In this document: in pieces, positions 12,353-24,163 of the stretch
Numbering within the stretch: the stretch's first letter is position 1
Layout of the letters: every line of letters begins with the position of its first letter
Source of the DNA: Oehlia diaphana
Taxonomy: Eukaryota > Glomeromycota > Glomeromycetes > Glomerales > Glomeraceae
Length of the DNA: 64,000 bases
Reading direction: 5' to 3'
Assembly: GCA_003833135.1 (NCBI GenBank)
Contig: QZLH01000038.1
Location: forward strand, 165,677-229,676
The notes under the pieces: generated by a model
Seen by the model: the letters and a program-made list of their open reading frames with translations, nothing else
Database searches by the model: none
What the model was told of the DNA's origin: nothing
Made by a program: the position numbers and the translations under genes

Positions 12353-12613
12353 ATTGCAATGATTTCCACAGCATACCCTACAAAAATGTCACAATATAAA
12401 AACACGTGATTGTTTTTTGTCACGTCCGTCACACCCTTCCTTGATTCCATTTTTCATAAGTATCTGAGGGACTTAGTTTTTTTCGAGTAAGTAAAAACGT
12501 ATTCGTCACGCCATTATTCGTCACTGTTTATTTTCACGTGTTAGTGCATAACGCCGTAATGCCGGCCGTTTCGTGACATTTTTGTAGGGTACGCTGGGGT
12601 AATCAATTGCAAT
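12353..12613. mobile_element. MITE with about 42-base terminal inverted repeats
   Basis: Left arm begins ATTGCAATGATTTCCACAGC and continues CATACCCTACAAAAATGTCAC. The right arm, inverted, begins ATTGCAATTGATTACCCCAGC and continues GTACCCTACAAAAATGTCAC. The core of about 220 bases has no open frame but is richer in CACG and GCCGGC motifs. No clear target-site duplication was resolved. Confidence 0.8.
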
Positions 12614-13229
12614 TAATAAAGACTTTAAAATAACACGTGAATGATGTAATAATGACTATTTCAGTACTTTCAGTACATGAATAATATTTTTTTTCACATG
12701 AGTAATATTTGATTTAATTAGTATATTAAAGAGAAAATTAAAATATTAAAATTAGTAAATCATTTAACTATTCATTGCAGTATCTCCAAATTTCTGTAAA
12801 AAAGATGAAATGAATTTTTAATAAATAATCTTTTATATTAATCTTCTTTATTTTGTTTACTTCTTTGGTACTATAGTAATTTTTGCATGCCAACTTTTTT
12901 TTTATTTACTATCAGCCTATATTTGTATATGTATTTTTTTTTATGTAAATAAATCACTTATTTAGCAAATTTATTCCATTTAAATATATAAATTAGTAAT
13001 ATATTTTAGGAAAACTTATTTATTCATTGATGTGAAATATTCAATATGTTAATACTTAATACAAATTAATAACAATGAATCAAACTTAAATTTTGGTAAA
13101 AATAATATTAATAAATAAAAGTCAAACTAGTACATGGAAATATAATATACATTTTATTTTATCCAAATCAATAAAGTAAAATAATTTAATTAAAAAATGA
13201 TTAAGTATTACGGCCCTGCCACAAGGGAC

Positions 13230-13560
13230 TTCCTAAGAAGCGCACTATGCTCCTCCCATGAAATTACGCATAGCACCATGCCGTACCACAACCAACCGGT
13301 CCTATCGCAGGACTGCAGCAAAAACTGGTACCTACGAGCTTACTAAAAGTAAGCGCCTATGCTCCAACCCTTTCGCATAGTACTATACCGCTCCAAAAAA
13401 GTTCCCAGCCAGCCCTACTGTGAGACTGCAGCAAAGCTGGTACTCACAGGCTTACAAGGTAAGCACGCTATGCTCCCACCCATGCATAGCATCATGCTGC
13501 TCCAACATAAGTACCCAATAAACTTACCTTTGGCCTACTCACCCATGCATAGAACTTATA
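13230..13560. repeat. GC-rich 112-base tandem repeat, three units
   Basis: Three diverged units start at TATGCTCC (13246, 13358, 13469), giving a period of 111-112 bases. Each holds a CTATGC...GCATAG hairpin pair; the first two also share a GACTGCAGCAAA...CTGGTAC block. This is clearly more GC-rich than the surroundings. An open frame runs through it (13359-13580) but looks like a by-product of the repeat. No known family was recognised. Confidence 0.8.
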
Positions 13561-13579
13561 CTGTTTCTAAGAAAGACTG

Positions 13580-14020
13580 AAAAAGGAGAGAAAACCTAGA
13601 AAAAAAGCGGAGGCCTAAAAAAAGAGAAAACTTTTAAAAAAATAAATAATATGATTTGTACATGTATTTTTCCAAGAATAAATTCATTACAAATATCACA
13701 TGATTTCATTATACCTAAAAAAAGACGCGCGGAATCCTAAAAAAAAAATAAGACCGAAAAAAGACAAGAGAAGTTTGAGACTGAATACCTAAAAAAAGAC
13801 CTAGAAGTTCTAAAAAAGAGAAGACCGAAGAAAGAGACCTATAAAAAAAGAGAAGTTTGAAAAGAGAGAAGCTCACCCGCACATAAACTTTACCGCTCCT
13901 AAGAAAATTATGGGTTCTGAAAAGCTTGAAAGAAAAAAAAAAGAAATCTGAAAAAAAAAAAACCTAGAAAAAAGAGAAAATCGAGAAGACTAAACTTGGA
14001 AGAAAGAAAAAAGTAAGACC
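13580..14020. repeat. Purine-rich low-complexity tract
   Basis: Repeated variants of CCTAAAAAAAGAGAAGACC run along the plus strand, strongly purine-biased, following the GC-rich tandem repeat. A shorter tract of the same kind follows the TIR element near 58.14-58.22 kb, which suggests that both belong to one repeat family with a GC-rich head and a purine-rich tail. Confidence 0.7.
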
Positions 14021-14661
14021 GGTTTATATATTTATTTTTTTGTTATACAGTACAAACAAACTTTTACATTAAATAAATCGTAATGACTCATGACTTATTT
14101 GCGATGACTAATATAGTAATATACTTCCATAATACATGCGAAAACGCGAAAAACGCGAAAACAATTATAAGCTCATGTAACACATGATCAATAAAGAAAA
14201 TGAGTCATCGAGTCATCATTCAATTGAGATTGTATCACCATCATATCACTTTAAATTAATTTTTATAATTTCCGTCTGTTTGCCTTTATTTTATTAGGCT
14301 ATTTATATATTTATTATCAACATATTATGATTATATCTTTATGACTATAAAATAGTAACTAAGTATTTCGTAAAATTCAAAATCTTCTAGTGTTAGTACT
14401 CACAAAAACTATTGGTGAAAATTTATAATAGGAATTACATTTCCCGGTTATCATTTTAATAAAGTCGCCCAACTTGAAAATTTCGGCACCAACTTCCTTG
14501 AATTATTTTGAGAATTCAATATAACGTTAACTCAATTTCTCGTGTTTCTATATATTTGTCATGTGATATATGAATTATTTTTTATTATTTGGATCAAATA
14601 ATATCAGTTAAATGTTTTGATAATTATATAATAATTAGAATAAAATTTCTATGCATCTTTA

Positions 14662-16018
14662 TTAATTTTCTTCTTCAAGAAAAGTCATGGTCAAAATGAT
14701 TCCATTTAGAAGTTTTGGTGTTTGAAACAATAAATTATTTTGTACTTCATGAAGAGGGTAGTCCTATTAATTATAAGAATTCTTTAAAAATTTTATTCTT
14801 TAAATTATTTAATACTACAAAAATATTTACCATGGTTTCATCATTAATCATGATAGTTAGGAAACTGGTAGAATATCGTCTATATTGACCAAAAAAATAA
14901 AAGTAACATTATTGAGGCCATCAAATTAAAAAGCAATTTTAATAAATAATCTTACATATTCTTAATATAATGGGCAATTCGAGGAGCATTACTATTATAC
15001 CGAATTGTAATTTCAGATACACCTTCAAAACTGAAATGATCTGTAACCATAAATTTTATATCCATATCATCAATGGTTTTGTCAGCTTCATCTATAAAAA
15101 AAAAAAGATATATGGAATATGATTTATTCATACGATTTAGAATTGTAAAACACTTTTAAACTTACCAATATAAAATCTAAGCATTCTAGTGTTATCAACC
15201 TTGGCAAAATAATCAAAACATTTATGAACCGCATGAAAGAGATCTCTTACAATCGCTGATTTATCAAAATTTTTAACAAATCTACCTAATAAAACTTCAC
15301 TATCAAATATTCGTGCCAAAAAATAAGACATAAATACCAAAACTAATTTTGTAAAATATGAATTACTTGAATAAGCTATAGAAAAACATAAACCGATTGA
15401 AACTACTAAATAAAAATAAAGAGCTAAGAGTAGACGACCAAATAATATTAATAAAAAAACTACTAAAATAAATATTGTTGAAATGACTATATACCATTCA
15501 TAAGTAATTTTTTCAATTATAGTATCTTTTCTAATCCAATATATTGCATAAGTAAATGAAAATGTTGGAAGAACCACCGAGACTAACAATATACTTATTA
15601 ATACTGTGATTATTATTTGATTTGTTGAACGTTTTTGCTGCTGGGAAGGTTTTACAGGTTTATCAATATTTTTAATTATCAGTGTGTTATATTTAATTAT
15701 ATATGCAAGTAAACAAATAAAACATGTTGATACAATTATACACGAAATCATGCATATAAAATCATATTTATAAGTGCTCTTATAAACAAAATAATTATAA
15801 ATAGGTGGAAAAAAAAATAAATATACCCATAGAAGACAAATTTCAAATATACCAATTACATATTTATATCTACTTTTGTATGCTGAAATAATAAGTAATG
15901 GTAGTAATACATTGATTAAATTATCGTAGGCATCGGAAGTAGGATTATATTCTTGAGCGTAGACATTGGGTATAATTAAGCTTATAAATGTAATAAATAT
16001 TATAATCATATTATTCAA
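14662..16018 (-). CDS. Multi-pass membrane protein of unknown function
   Basis: Exons 16018-15166, 15091-14956, 14879-14831 and 14763-14662; phases agree across all junctions (1, 2, 0) and give about 379 residues ending in LEEEN. The N-terminus is a likely cleavable signal peptide (MNNMIIIFITFISLIIPNVYA, cut after YAQ or nearby). After it come about seven or eight hydrophobic segments between residues 30 and 230. A basic loop (DKPVKPSQQQKRSTNQ) lies near the middle. The C-terminal 140 residues are soluble, with an acidic short exon (DEADKTIDDMD). I do not recognise a characterised family; similar signal-peptide plus multi-TM proteins of unknown role are common in Rhizophagus. The 49-base exon 3 and the last exon are supported by GTAAAT and AATAG splice signals and by continuous frame. 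Confidence 0.75.
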
Positions 16019-17462
16019 ACGGCGATTCTTTAAAAAAAAATTAGGTTCTAAGTATTTTGTATATTATGTTTGAATCTTTTGATTTAATTAATTAATAGAC
16101 TAAAAAAAAAAAAAAGATTCTTATAAGAAAAATTGGGAATATCATTTAGATCAATTAAACACGGTTAACATTTTTTACGTTGTACTTAGAAATACTATTA
16201 CATATAAAGAAATCTCAAATATTACACGACATCCGCATGGTTAACTTTGTGCAACATACAGAGAATCATCATTGAAGATGACAAAAAAAAAAAAAATTTC
16301 TACTTCAACTAAAGGAATAACAAACATTGTATATAGCTTGCTCATATATTTAAGCGGAACTACTTTTATTAAAGTACCTTTATTAAATGATTTTTTTAAG
16401 TAATATACCAATCATAGTATTATTAATCGATCAAAATCTTTAATTAGTTCAAGCAGACCCTAATCCCGATGGGAACTCTTTCCCGCCGATCATCATGTCC
16501 ACAAATTTTAGTACGAAACAAAAAGTGGAAAGATTCACAAGGTCATAAAAAAGTATTTTAGGACTTTTGCAATAAAGGCTTCGAACCTTGCAAAGTATAA
16601 GGACTCGTAATACGCACAAAAGATGACGTCATCAGTTTTTTTTTCGCAATCCATCACGGGACTTGACTTGGAAGAAGTTGGCCAACGAGGAAGCTAACAT
16701 GTGATTGGTCTAGACGATGTGGACTTCAGCGGGATCTATTTATTGAAATGTATATTTTTGTATTTCTTTCCATTTGCTCCTTTACTCCAAAAGAGTATTG
16801 CCAACCATGGAGGTTTGAATTCAGTTGGGATGACGTCACAAGTTGTAATCGCGTGACTTCGTTATATGTTTTTTGGCACTAGTTGTAGATAGTTTTTTTA
16901 GGATGGCTCGTAGTTATATGGTTATTGTTAATTTAGTTAACTTTACCTCCATGATATTTGAAATTATGTATTGCTTCACGTTACCCATAATAAATGAAAT
17001 GCGCTGCTAACTTTTTTTTTTTTAAAAAAAAAAATCTTTAATCAGTTTACCTATATAAACTTCATTGTTAATCATTCATAACTATTTGAATAGTCTATAG
17101 AAATCATAACTCATCAAATTTATTGTCAATTTTATGTTTCTGCCGCAGCACTTATATTCTCTTCAATACAAAACGGGATTTTGCATTTTCATGCTGCATT
17201 AATCTGTAAAGAAGGATATATTATTTTTTAAATAGGAAGTTAAAAAAGAGTTAGTATAATGCTTTAAAAATAAATAAAGAGTATTACACGCAGAATCAAA
17301 AAAACCTTTTAATATGAGGCAGGTTCACGGTAATTATAATTATAATTTTTTTTTAAAATCTACTAAGTTACAGAATCTAATTAAAATAAAATTTAAAATT
17401 AGTTAAAGGTATATATTCCTGTCAAAATGAAAATAATAAAGACCATTACTTCCCGTGGTACT
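16019..17462. other. Intergenic region with two palindromic CRE-type sites
   Basis: No gene seen. Between 16.44 and 16.98 kb the composition is less AT-rich than the flanks. It contains two exact TGACGTCA sites (16624-16631 and 16831-16838), the consensus of bZIP CREB/ATF factors. Whether they regulate anything is unknown; the nearest plus-strand unit is a pseudogene. Confidence 0.4.
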
Positions 17463-18137
17463 TATTATTAAAGAAATTTATCAAAAACAAATGGTTCATC
17501 ATGATTTTCATGTAGGAAATATAATATTTAATGAAATTTTTGTAATTTTATCAAATATTAAAATATATATTCAAATATGAGATTGTGCAGAGAAGTTGGT
17601 AATATAGATAAAACAACTATTTATGGAGTTATGCCTTTATGTAGCGCCCGTGTTAAGAGGAAAACCTTATACTCTAGCGGCAGATATATATAGCTTTGGT
17701 ATGATAATGTATTTTGTAGCAACGGAAAAACAACCTTTTGCTAATTGTGCCAATGACGAACTTTTAGCATTAGATATATGTAAAGGAATTAGACCCGAAA
17801 TAAATGAGCCTGAGGCACCAAAATGTTATGTTGATATAATGAAAAAGTGTTGGGATACAGATCCTAACAATAGACCGGATGCTACTAAAGTAGAAGATTC
17901 TATTAGATTATTATGTAACTCATATTTCGACCATAGTTCAACTAACAAAGATTATGAAATTGAGAAACAATTCAAAGAAGCAGAGACATATAGAAGAAAC
18001 AATCTTCATTTTTTAAACATAGCCAATTAGAATCTCATCCACAAGCTATTTATACATCTCGGTTACTTAATCCATTCACTAAAGATCTTGAAAAGTATGT
18101 TAAATCTGAATGTTTGGAATGTGAAATTATAAATTAG
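17463..18137 (+). pseudogene. Solo C-lobe remnant of a zinc-ribbon kinase
   Basis: This is a copy of the last exon of the tyrosine-kinase-like family found at 9319-10176, on the opposite strand. Recognisable in order: IIKEIYQKQMVHHDFHVGN, then a frame change to MRLCREVGNIDKTTIYGVMP, a second change to VAPVLRGKPYTLAADIYSFGM through CWDTDPNNRP, and a third to SRLLNPFTKDLEKY and CLECE. The HRD is HHD, the metal-binding DMG has become NMR, and the APE glutamate is deleted. No N-lobe or ribbon exon is visible upstream. Three frame breaks and lost catalytic residues argue that it is dead. Confidence 0.9.
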
Positions 18138-19864
18138 ATAAAAAATTTATTCGGACAGTAGTAAAATTATTTTGTTTGTCTTTAATTAAAATTTATTTTA
18201 GCAATTAAAGTAATTATTTCTTTTGATGTATTATATATTTATATAATACATCAGTTTATATTGTAATATTTTATCAGCTATATTTATCAAATAAAATTAA
18301 TATACTTAATTCAGTCAAACTGCTGTTAACATAAAGTTCATAATGATATAATTTGAATCAAGATGATTTCATATTATACATAAGGAAAATGGTTTGTAAT
18401 AAAATAATTGTTAAAATAAATTAAGTAAAATCTGATCTAACAAAATTTTTATTTTATAATGGAATTGTCTTCTTGAAAACATACAGACTATAATATATAA
18501 AAAACAAGTTATTACATGCACTCTGATGGAGCAAATGCATTCATAACTAATATATATTTTTAGAATGATGATAACTTTGAAACCAAGAATTCATACATTT
18601 ATCTTTGTTATTTAAAGATTATTATGGTCTTTCCCTATAAAAAATGTCCATTTTTTATATTCCGTTTTTTTTTCGTAAAAGACTCATATTTCCGGAATTA
18701 ATAACTTTATATCGCGGAATTTATCTAATCATTTACATTTTCCGTGAATGGGTTCGCGAAAGGCTCATTTTGCGGAGCTTTTACAGAAACAAGGATAAAA
18801 ATTTTTATAGGGTTTCACGTTCAATTAATTATCTAAATAAAGGACATAGGACGAGTATAGACTCTTTTAAAATTATGCATTTAAAAGTCACTCCCTGTAA
18901 AAATTTTATCTGTAATTCCTGTAAAAACACCATGAATATGATAAAAAATTTGAATACTTTTCATGTTTTGGGCTATAAATTCTGGGAATATTATGCATTT
19001 ACGGAAATAACAGGAATAAAAACCACGGAATAAATTTTTTACACACACGGAGCTATAAAGAGAATAAAGTAAAAATAATTTCTTATGATATGAATTGAAT
19101 GAAATTAGTGAAAAATTCAAGGTTGATATATATATATAGTCCATAAAAATTCCGGTAAATATGTAGTGTTACGTAATTAAGAGTCGTATAACTGGCGAGA
19201 TTCACATTTCTGTGTAACTGATGTCATGAGATCGTGAATAAACAATCAATCAAAGATTTTTGCCAGATACTTTATGTTGCTTAGTAATGTATATTTGTAT
19301 CGCGTAACACAAATCAAATAGTTCGTGTTTGATATAAAAAGAAGAAATTCTTTAATCCATGTTTACCGAGAACGTGAGTTTCGAGGGCTGGGAAACAGCT
19401 TTGGAGCCCGAAAACTTTAACTTTGCTTTTATCCTGAAATCTCGTCATAAAAAAGAAAACTTCTCATTTAACAAGTCGGTCGAACATACTAATATCTGAA
19501 AATTCATTTCATGCGTTGCAACTATGGATGAGAAGTGAAGGAATGTCGCTTCTGATTTTAGTGTGTCTAAGGTAATATATTTTAAATTGAAAAGAAAGGA
19601 AAAGTAGCGAGGGGATAGAGAAGGAGTTGGGCGCTGTCGAAACAACCACCTAAGCGACTTGGCAACTCGTCAGGTTAGTTATGGGGCTATCTCCGGTGGG
19701 CTCCATCTTAAGTTTGTGTGAAGGCCAAAGGCAACACGTCTTAGACTCGTTCATTCACAGCCCCTGATGACCTGCTTTTCCTTTTCAATTTTTTTCCTTA
19801 TAATATTCTCTTCTTGTATTTTGTCATATATTTGATGCTATTAAATCACAATAAGATCTTTAAA
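18138..19864. other. Intergenic region with dispersed repeats
   Basis: No convincing gene. 18620-18830 belongs to a dispersed family also present inverted at about 41240-41390 (shared TTCGTAAAAGACTCATATTTCCGGAA-type sequence and CCCTNTAAAAA ends). A GC-richer patch at about 19640-19770 (CTTGGCAACTCGTCAGG, GGGGCTATCTCCGGTGGG) has no open frame and no recognised identity. Confidence 0.5.
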
Positions 19865-21572
19865 ATATTTATTATATGGCAGCAATCCACGTTAAGTTAT
19901 TCTGGAATAAGGTCGATCTTGAAAAAATCGAAACCTGCTCACAGATCAAGCTGAGGTATTTATAGCCACAATGAGCTGTCGTTTATACCAAAATTTCTGG
20001 TATAAAAATTGGTGTTTCATTTGGGGAGATACGAATATATTTATCAACAAGAGCCAAAAGCGTGGTTATGACTTGCAGGTTGATGAAGCATCAAAAGGCC
20101 GAGATCGTGTGACTCTTCGAAGTTTATGGAATCAAATGATCAAGAATAGCCATTAGAACTCTACAAATACTTATCATCATCACTTTATTCGAGTCAAGAA
20201 ACAATTGTAGATGCAGTCGATAATCCGTTTTTCGTATCAAACAAGGCAACTGCTGTTCAGGACGAGGAGGGTGAGTATGATAGCAATATTTTAATTATCA
20301 AAGTTCGTACTATTTGTAGTGGTCAAAATTGGATATATCCATTTACTTGTTCTAATGCTTTTCCTGGAAACAGTATCCGCGATCAAGAAAGTGAGAAAAT
20401 TTCCTCTGAGCTTCGAAAGTGCTAAAGATCTCATATTAGAATTTCCTGACGATCCGCTTGAGGTATTAGGATTATAATTCAAATTTCTTTTTTTTTCCCC
20501 CAAAGTTGAGGCCTCGTTCACTTACTATAATATTCTTTGAATAGCTACTATTCAGATTAATGAATAAGTAATATGAATATTGTTAATGATGCATATTTAA
20601 GAACAGAATGGATATCTATGAACATTCTTTACAGAAAAATGTAAGTTCACTATCCTGATTTCACTGCATTTGGGAAATACTAATCATTGTTCGTTTTAGT
20701 GATGGATTGAACAGTGTAATGTTTCAAATAATTTCCATCAATACCAAGATGGTGGAACAGAGGGGTCAATCAAATCAAATATTACTAAATTGAGAAATAA
20801 CATGATGTAATAATGTAACTTACATCGAAAGAAACAACTTTGTGGAAAGTAAAAGGAACCTTCTGTTTCTCATCGGATTATGAAGAGATATTGTAAATAT
20901 TTTTTGATCATATATAGGTGATTAAAAACAGGATCTAATAAACTTCTTTATTACAAATCTCTTCATAACATCATGTTAGTTGACCTAACAAATACTGAAA
21001 TATGAAGAAACCACTATATGTACTTACGGATGAACGAAATTGGCGTGCTGCAGTTCGTCAACCAAACAAACCAAATATAGCAAGTTTCTTTAGAGTTGTT
21101 ATGGAAATATGAAATGGTACTGGTACTGCGTCGTCTTGTATGTTGTAGATATATAAAATTTATTGACATCTTTTACAATAAAATAGGATCTAAATGGCAT
21201 TGATTTACTTCATTCGAAATATTACGATATGTGAGGGAGATATTGTGATCAAGTGATATATTTAGATAGCGAAAGGCGCCTGTTCGAAACAACACAAGCT
21301 GCTCATGCATTGTAGTGATTCTTTATTTTTCAACCTTATTGCCATTTACTCTACTGACTTTCTATCTGACCTATTTTTAAAGTTACGAGAGAATGCATAT
21401 GTACTGGTCCAATTCGGATAAAGTAAATAACGAGGATAAGAAACGTTTCAGTTTTGATGTGATACTGTCAAAAGATCTGATTGATTCACCTTATGCACCG
21501 ACCAAGAAAATCGAAGAAATTAATCCTATATATCAATATATGATTATCAAATATAAACTAATAAACAATTAA
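19865..21572 (+). pseudogene. Decayed coding sequence of unknown family
   Basis: Several stretches have codon-like composition unlike the flanking AT desert but are broken by stops: 19876-20156, 20210-20470 and 20985-21110 (LYVLTDERNWRAAVRQPN). A last open piece at about 21389-21572 contains RFSFDVILSKDLIDSPYAP and ends in INPIYQYM. They lie in order on the plus strand and could be fragments of one gene. I cannot name the family; the LTD..NW motif only vaguely recalls Crinkler-type proteins and is not enough to claim it. Confidence 0.3.
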
Positions 21573-23421
21573 ATAAATAAATATATCTAATAAATTTATG
21601 ATATGTGTTCTTTTAAAGGGAAGTCTATAGACTATAGCTGATAGTCATATTATTAACAATATTAAAAGAAAATTTCTAGGATCTAAGAATTTTAAATAAT
21701 AACATTATAGTGAATTTAGTGAATGTTTAAAAAAAAATTTCAGGACCATGAATTTTGAATGTTTATATCAGAATTTGAAATTCAGATACCTTTATTTCTT
21801 AACATTTAAACTTGAAATTTCAATTGTAAAGAAAATCCGTGTTACAAAAAAAAGTATAAATAAACAAAACTAATGTAAAGTATCGTATAAAAGTTTACTA
21901 TGAGGTGTTTTGACGATCTTCTAAAAAAATTCATGGAGCGAAGCGAAGGACAATATATGTATGTCTACGTACTATGAAAAAAAAAAAATCACGTGAATTG
22001 CTCCGTCCTCCATGTGATCGTCGCCCAATGAAATCGCAAATTTTAGTTTTTCGCTTCTGGTAAAAATTTTTTTTGTTTAGTAAATTTGTTTTTAACGATT
22101 GAATTTTTATGTGTTGATTTTTTTTACAATAAATTCTTATAAGTTTTGAGAGATTTTTATTCAACAAACTAGATAACAAAAATTTTGCCTGAAGTTTAGA
22201 ATAGTCTCCATTTAGTTTGTGTGGCGTGGCGGTTTTTTTTTGATTCTTATAAACTGGGAAATTTATTTATTATCAGGTACTTTTTTTTTTGGTTCTTATA
22301 AACTTATTTTTTTTAATAAAATTTTTTACTGTACATGATAAGTTTTATTCTCCGCTTATTCAAACCGAAAAAAATTGGATTTTAATTGATTTTTAAATCA
22401 AAATATTTTTTTTAAATATTTTATTTTCAATTTATTTTTTTAATTTGAAAAAGATACAACAAAGAAAGAATTAGAGAATTCAAAAATGACACTGGAAAGA
22501 TATATTTGCAAGCATATATAACGATAAAGTTCAAAAAGTAAGGAATTGAAATAACAGCTTAAAAATACATAAACTATATTGCCACACAGAAATAATCTAT
22601 AACAGTATAAGTCATATGATATTACTGTTTTGATAAATGTGCAAATTATACTACAATAAAAGTGTCCAATAAAAAAAATCATTTTATTAAAATAATTCAA
22701 CATATAGTTTATTCATTTTTTTACTAAAATCCAAATTTTTTTATTTATATCTCTACTTATTTATAATACGTAATTTATCATATATGTTGATTAAAAAACA
22801 TTGTGAAACAACGGATCACTGCTATTTATACTTTATAGCTTATAGTAACTCCTAATAAAATCCACACGTACATAACTCTAATTGCTTTCATCCCAAATTT
22901 TGCGAGAACGCTCCAAATAGTTGGTCTTTTTCATGACACCTTAAAAAAAAATAATAATATACAAGCTTTTTTAGCTTTTTTAGATACTTTTCAATAAGAA
23001 AAAAATTTTTTCTTTAGTATTTTCAAAAAAGCGAAGTGACATGTTATTTCTTATGTTTTTGTGTGTATTTCTTTAATCTTCAGTATTGCACGAAGACTAA
23101 TAATGCATGATTTATCGAATTTGAAAATTTTAATGGCTTCTATTTCAAGTGTGGATAAATCAGAAAATAAAATTAAAAAGTCCGGTAATTCAACGTGGTC
23201 ACGTGGTTGATACATGATGATCATTTTCTTTTTTCCATGACAAAAGCATGTAATTTACTGTGCCACTTTATAAAAAAAAGTGTCAATGACAATAAAAAAT
23301 CTTGATGTAATATGGTGTTGTTATTTGGTCAATGTGACTTAAACATCTAAAATGAAAAACCTTTGTTCAACGAAAATATTAAGATCTGCAAAAAATAAAT
23401 TAATAAATAATATCAGTTATG
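21573..23421. other. Gene-free AT-rich interval
   Basis: No gene. 21930-22035 carries a dispersed repeat (GGAGCGAAGCGAAGGACAAT, then CTATGAAAAAAA...CACGTGAATT...CACGTGATCGTC.CCCAATGAAAT). Pieces of the same family recur at 41695-41715 and 42420-42510. Confidence 0.5.
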
Positions 23422-23532
23422 GAGTATGAAAAATATCTCCGATGTTGTATAGTACATCGTTAAAAAAACTATACTGTATAGATAACTGTATAGATTTTTA
23501 TCAACTATACTAATACAACATCGGAGATACTC
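23422..23532. repeat. Palindromic element, about 110 bases
   Basis: Left arm TATCTCCGATGTTGTATAGT (from 23434) and right arm CTAATACAACATCGGAGATA (to 23529) are inverted copies, flanked by GAGTAT and ATACTC. The AT-rich loop also contains repeated CTGTATAG. Likely a small fold-back transposon or MITE; no gene. Confidence 0.8.
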
Positions 23533-24070
23533 AATATCGTTTTAACCGATAATAAAACCAATTTGAACATACAATAATAATAAGTATGTTTCACAAAAAG
23601 ATTTATCGAGTTTTTCAAAGATGTTTTTAATAAAAAAAAAAAAAAAGGTTTTTCCGATATCGTTTACACAATCTATATTTAAAAGGGTTTTGTAATTGTT
23701 ACCAAATTAACAACATAGGAATATATTAAAAACAGAGAATTTTAGAATATTCTTTATAAAATGTTCTTAATATTTTAATATAGTTAGTTAGTATATCCGC
23801 GGGTGATGACAAATTTCATTTGGATCTAATGTAATTATTAATATTTTCGATGTGAAAAAATTAATAATAACATAATTATAATGATCTAGCCGAATAAATG
23901 TAACAATTAAAAATAGTTTAAATGACGAGGTCTTTTATAGTTAAATAAGAAAAAAGAATTTAGAATTCTTTTTTTTTTAAAAAAAAGGCATTTGTTTAAC
24001 ATCGTTTTATATAAACATTCCCTTATACGATCATTATAATATAATTTTTTACAAGTTTCACCTGAATTCC

Positions 24071-24072
<2 letters not shown>

Positions 24073-24138
<66 letters not shown>

Positions 24139-24155
24139 TGTAAAAAAAAAAAAAA
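24073..24155 (+). repeat. Three poly(A) runs directly upstream of the RdRP start
   Basis: Runs of 31, 29 and 14 A (24073-24103, 24107-24135, 24142-24155), broken only by CAT and TCCTGT, end eight bases before the ATG of the RNA-dependent RNA polymerase gene. They would form either a nucleosome-poor promoter tract or an A-rich 5' leader. Confidence 0.9.
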
Positions 24156-24163
24156 TATTCATC

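Noticed and set aside
13359..13580. 73-codon frame in the GC-rich tandem repeat
   Set aside because: Its text follows the 112-base repeat period and no domain is visible; better explained as repeat DNA.
18644..19144. Frames containing FFRKRLIFPE and similar text at 18.6 and 41.3 kb
   Set aside because: They are translations of a dispersed non-coding repeat present in inverted orientation at both places; no gene structure.
19865..21572. Crinkler-type effector gene
   Set aside because: Only a vague LTD..NW resemblance; no LxLFLAK-like header or recognisable C-terminal domain, and frames are broken.
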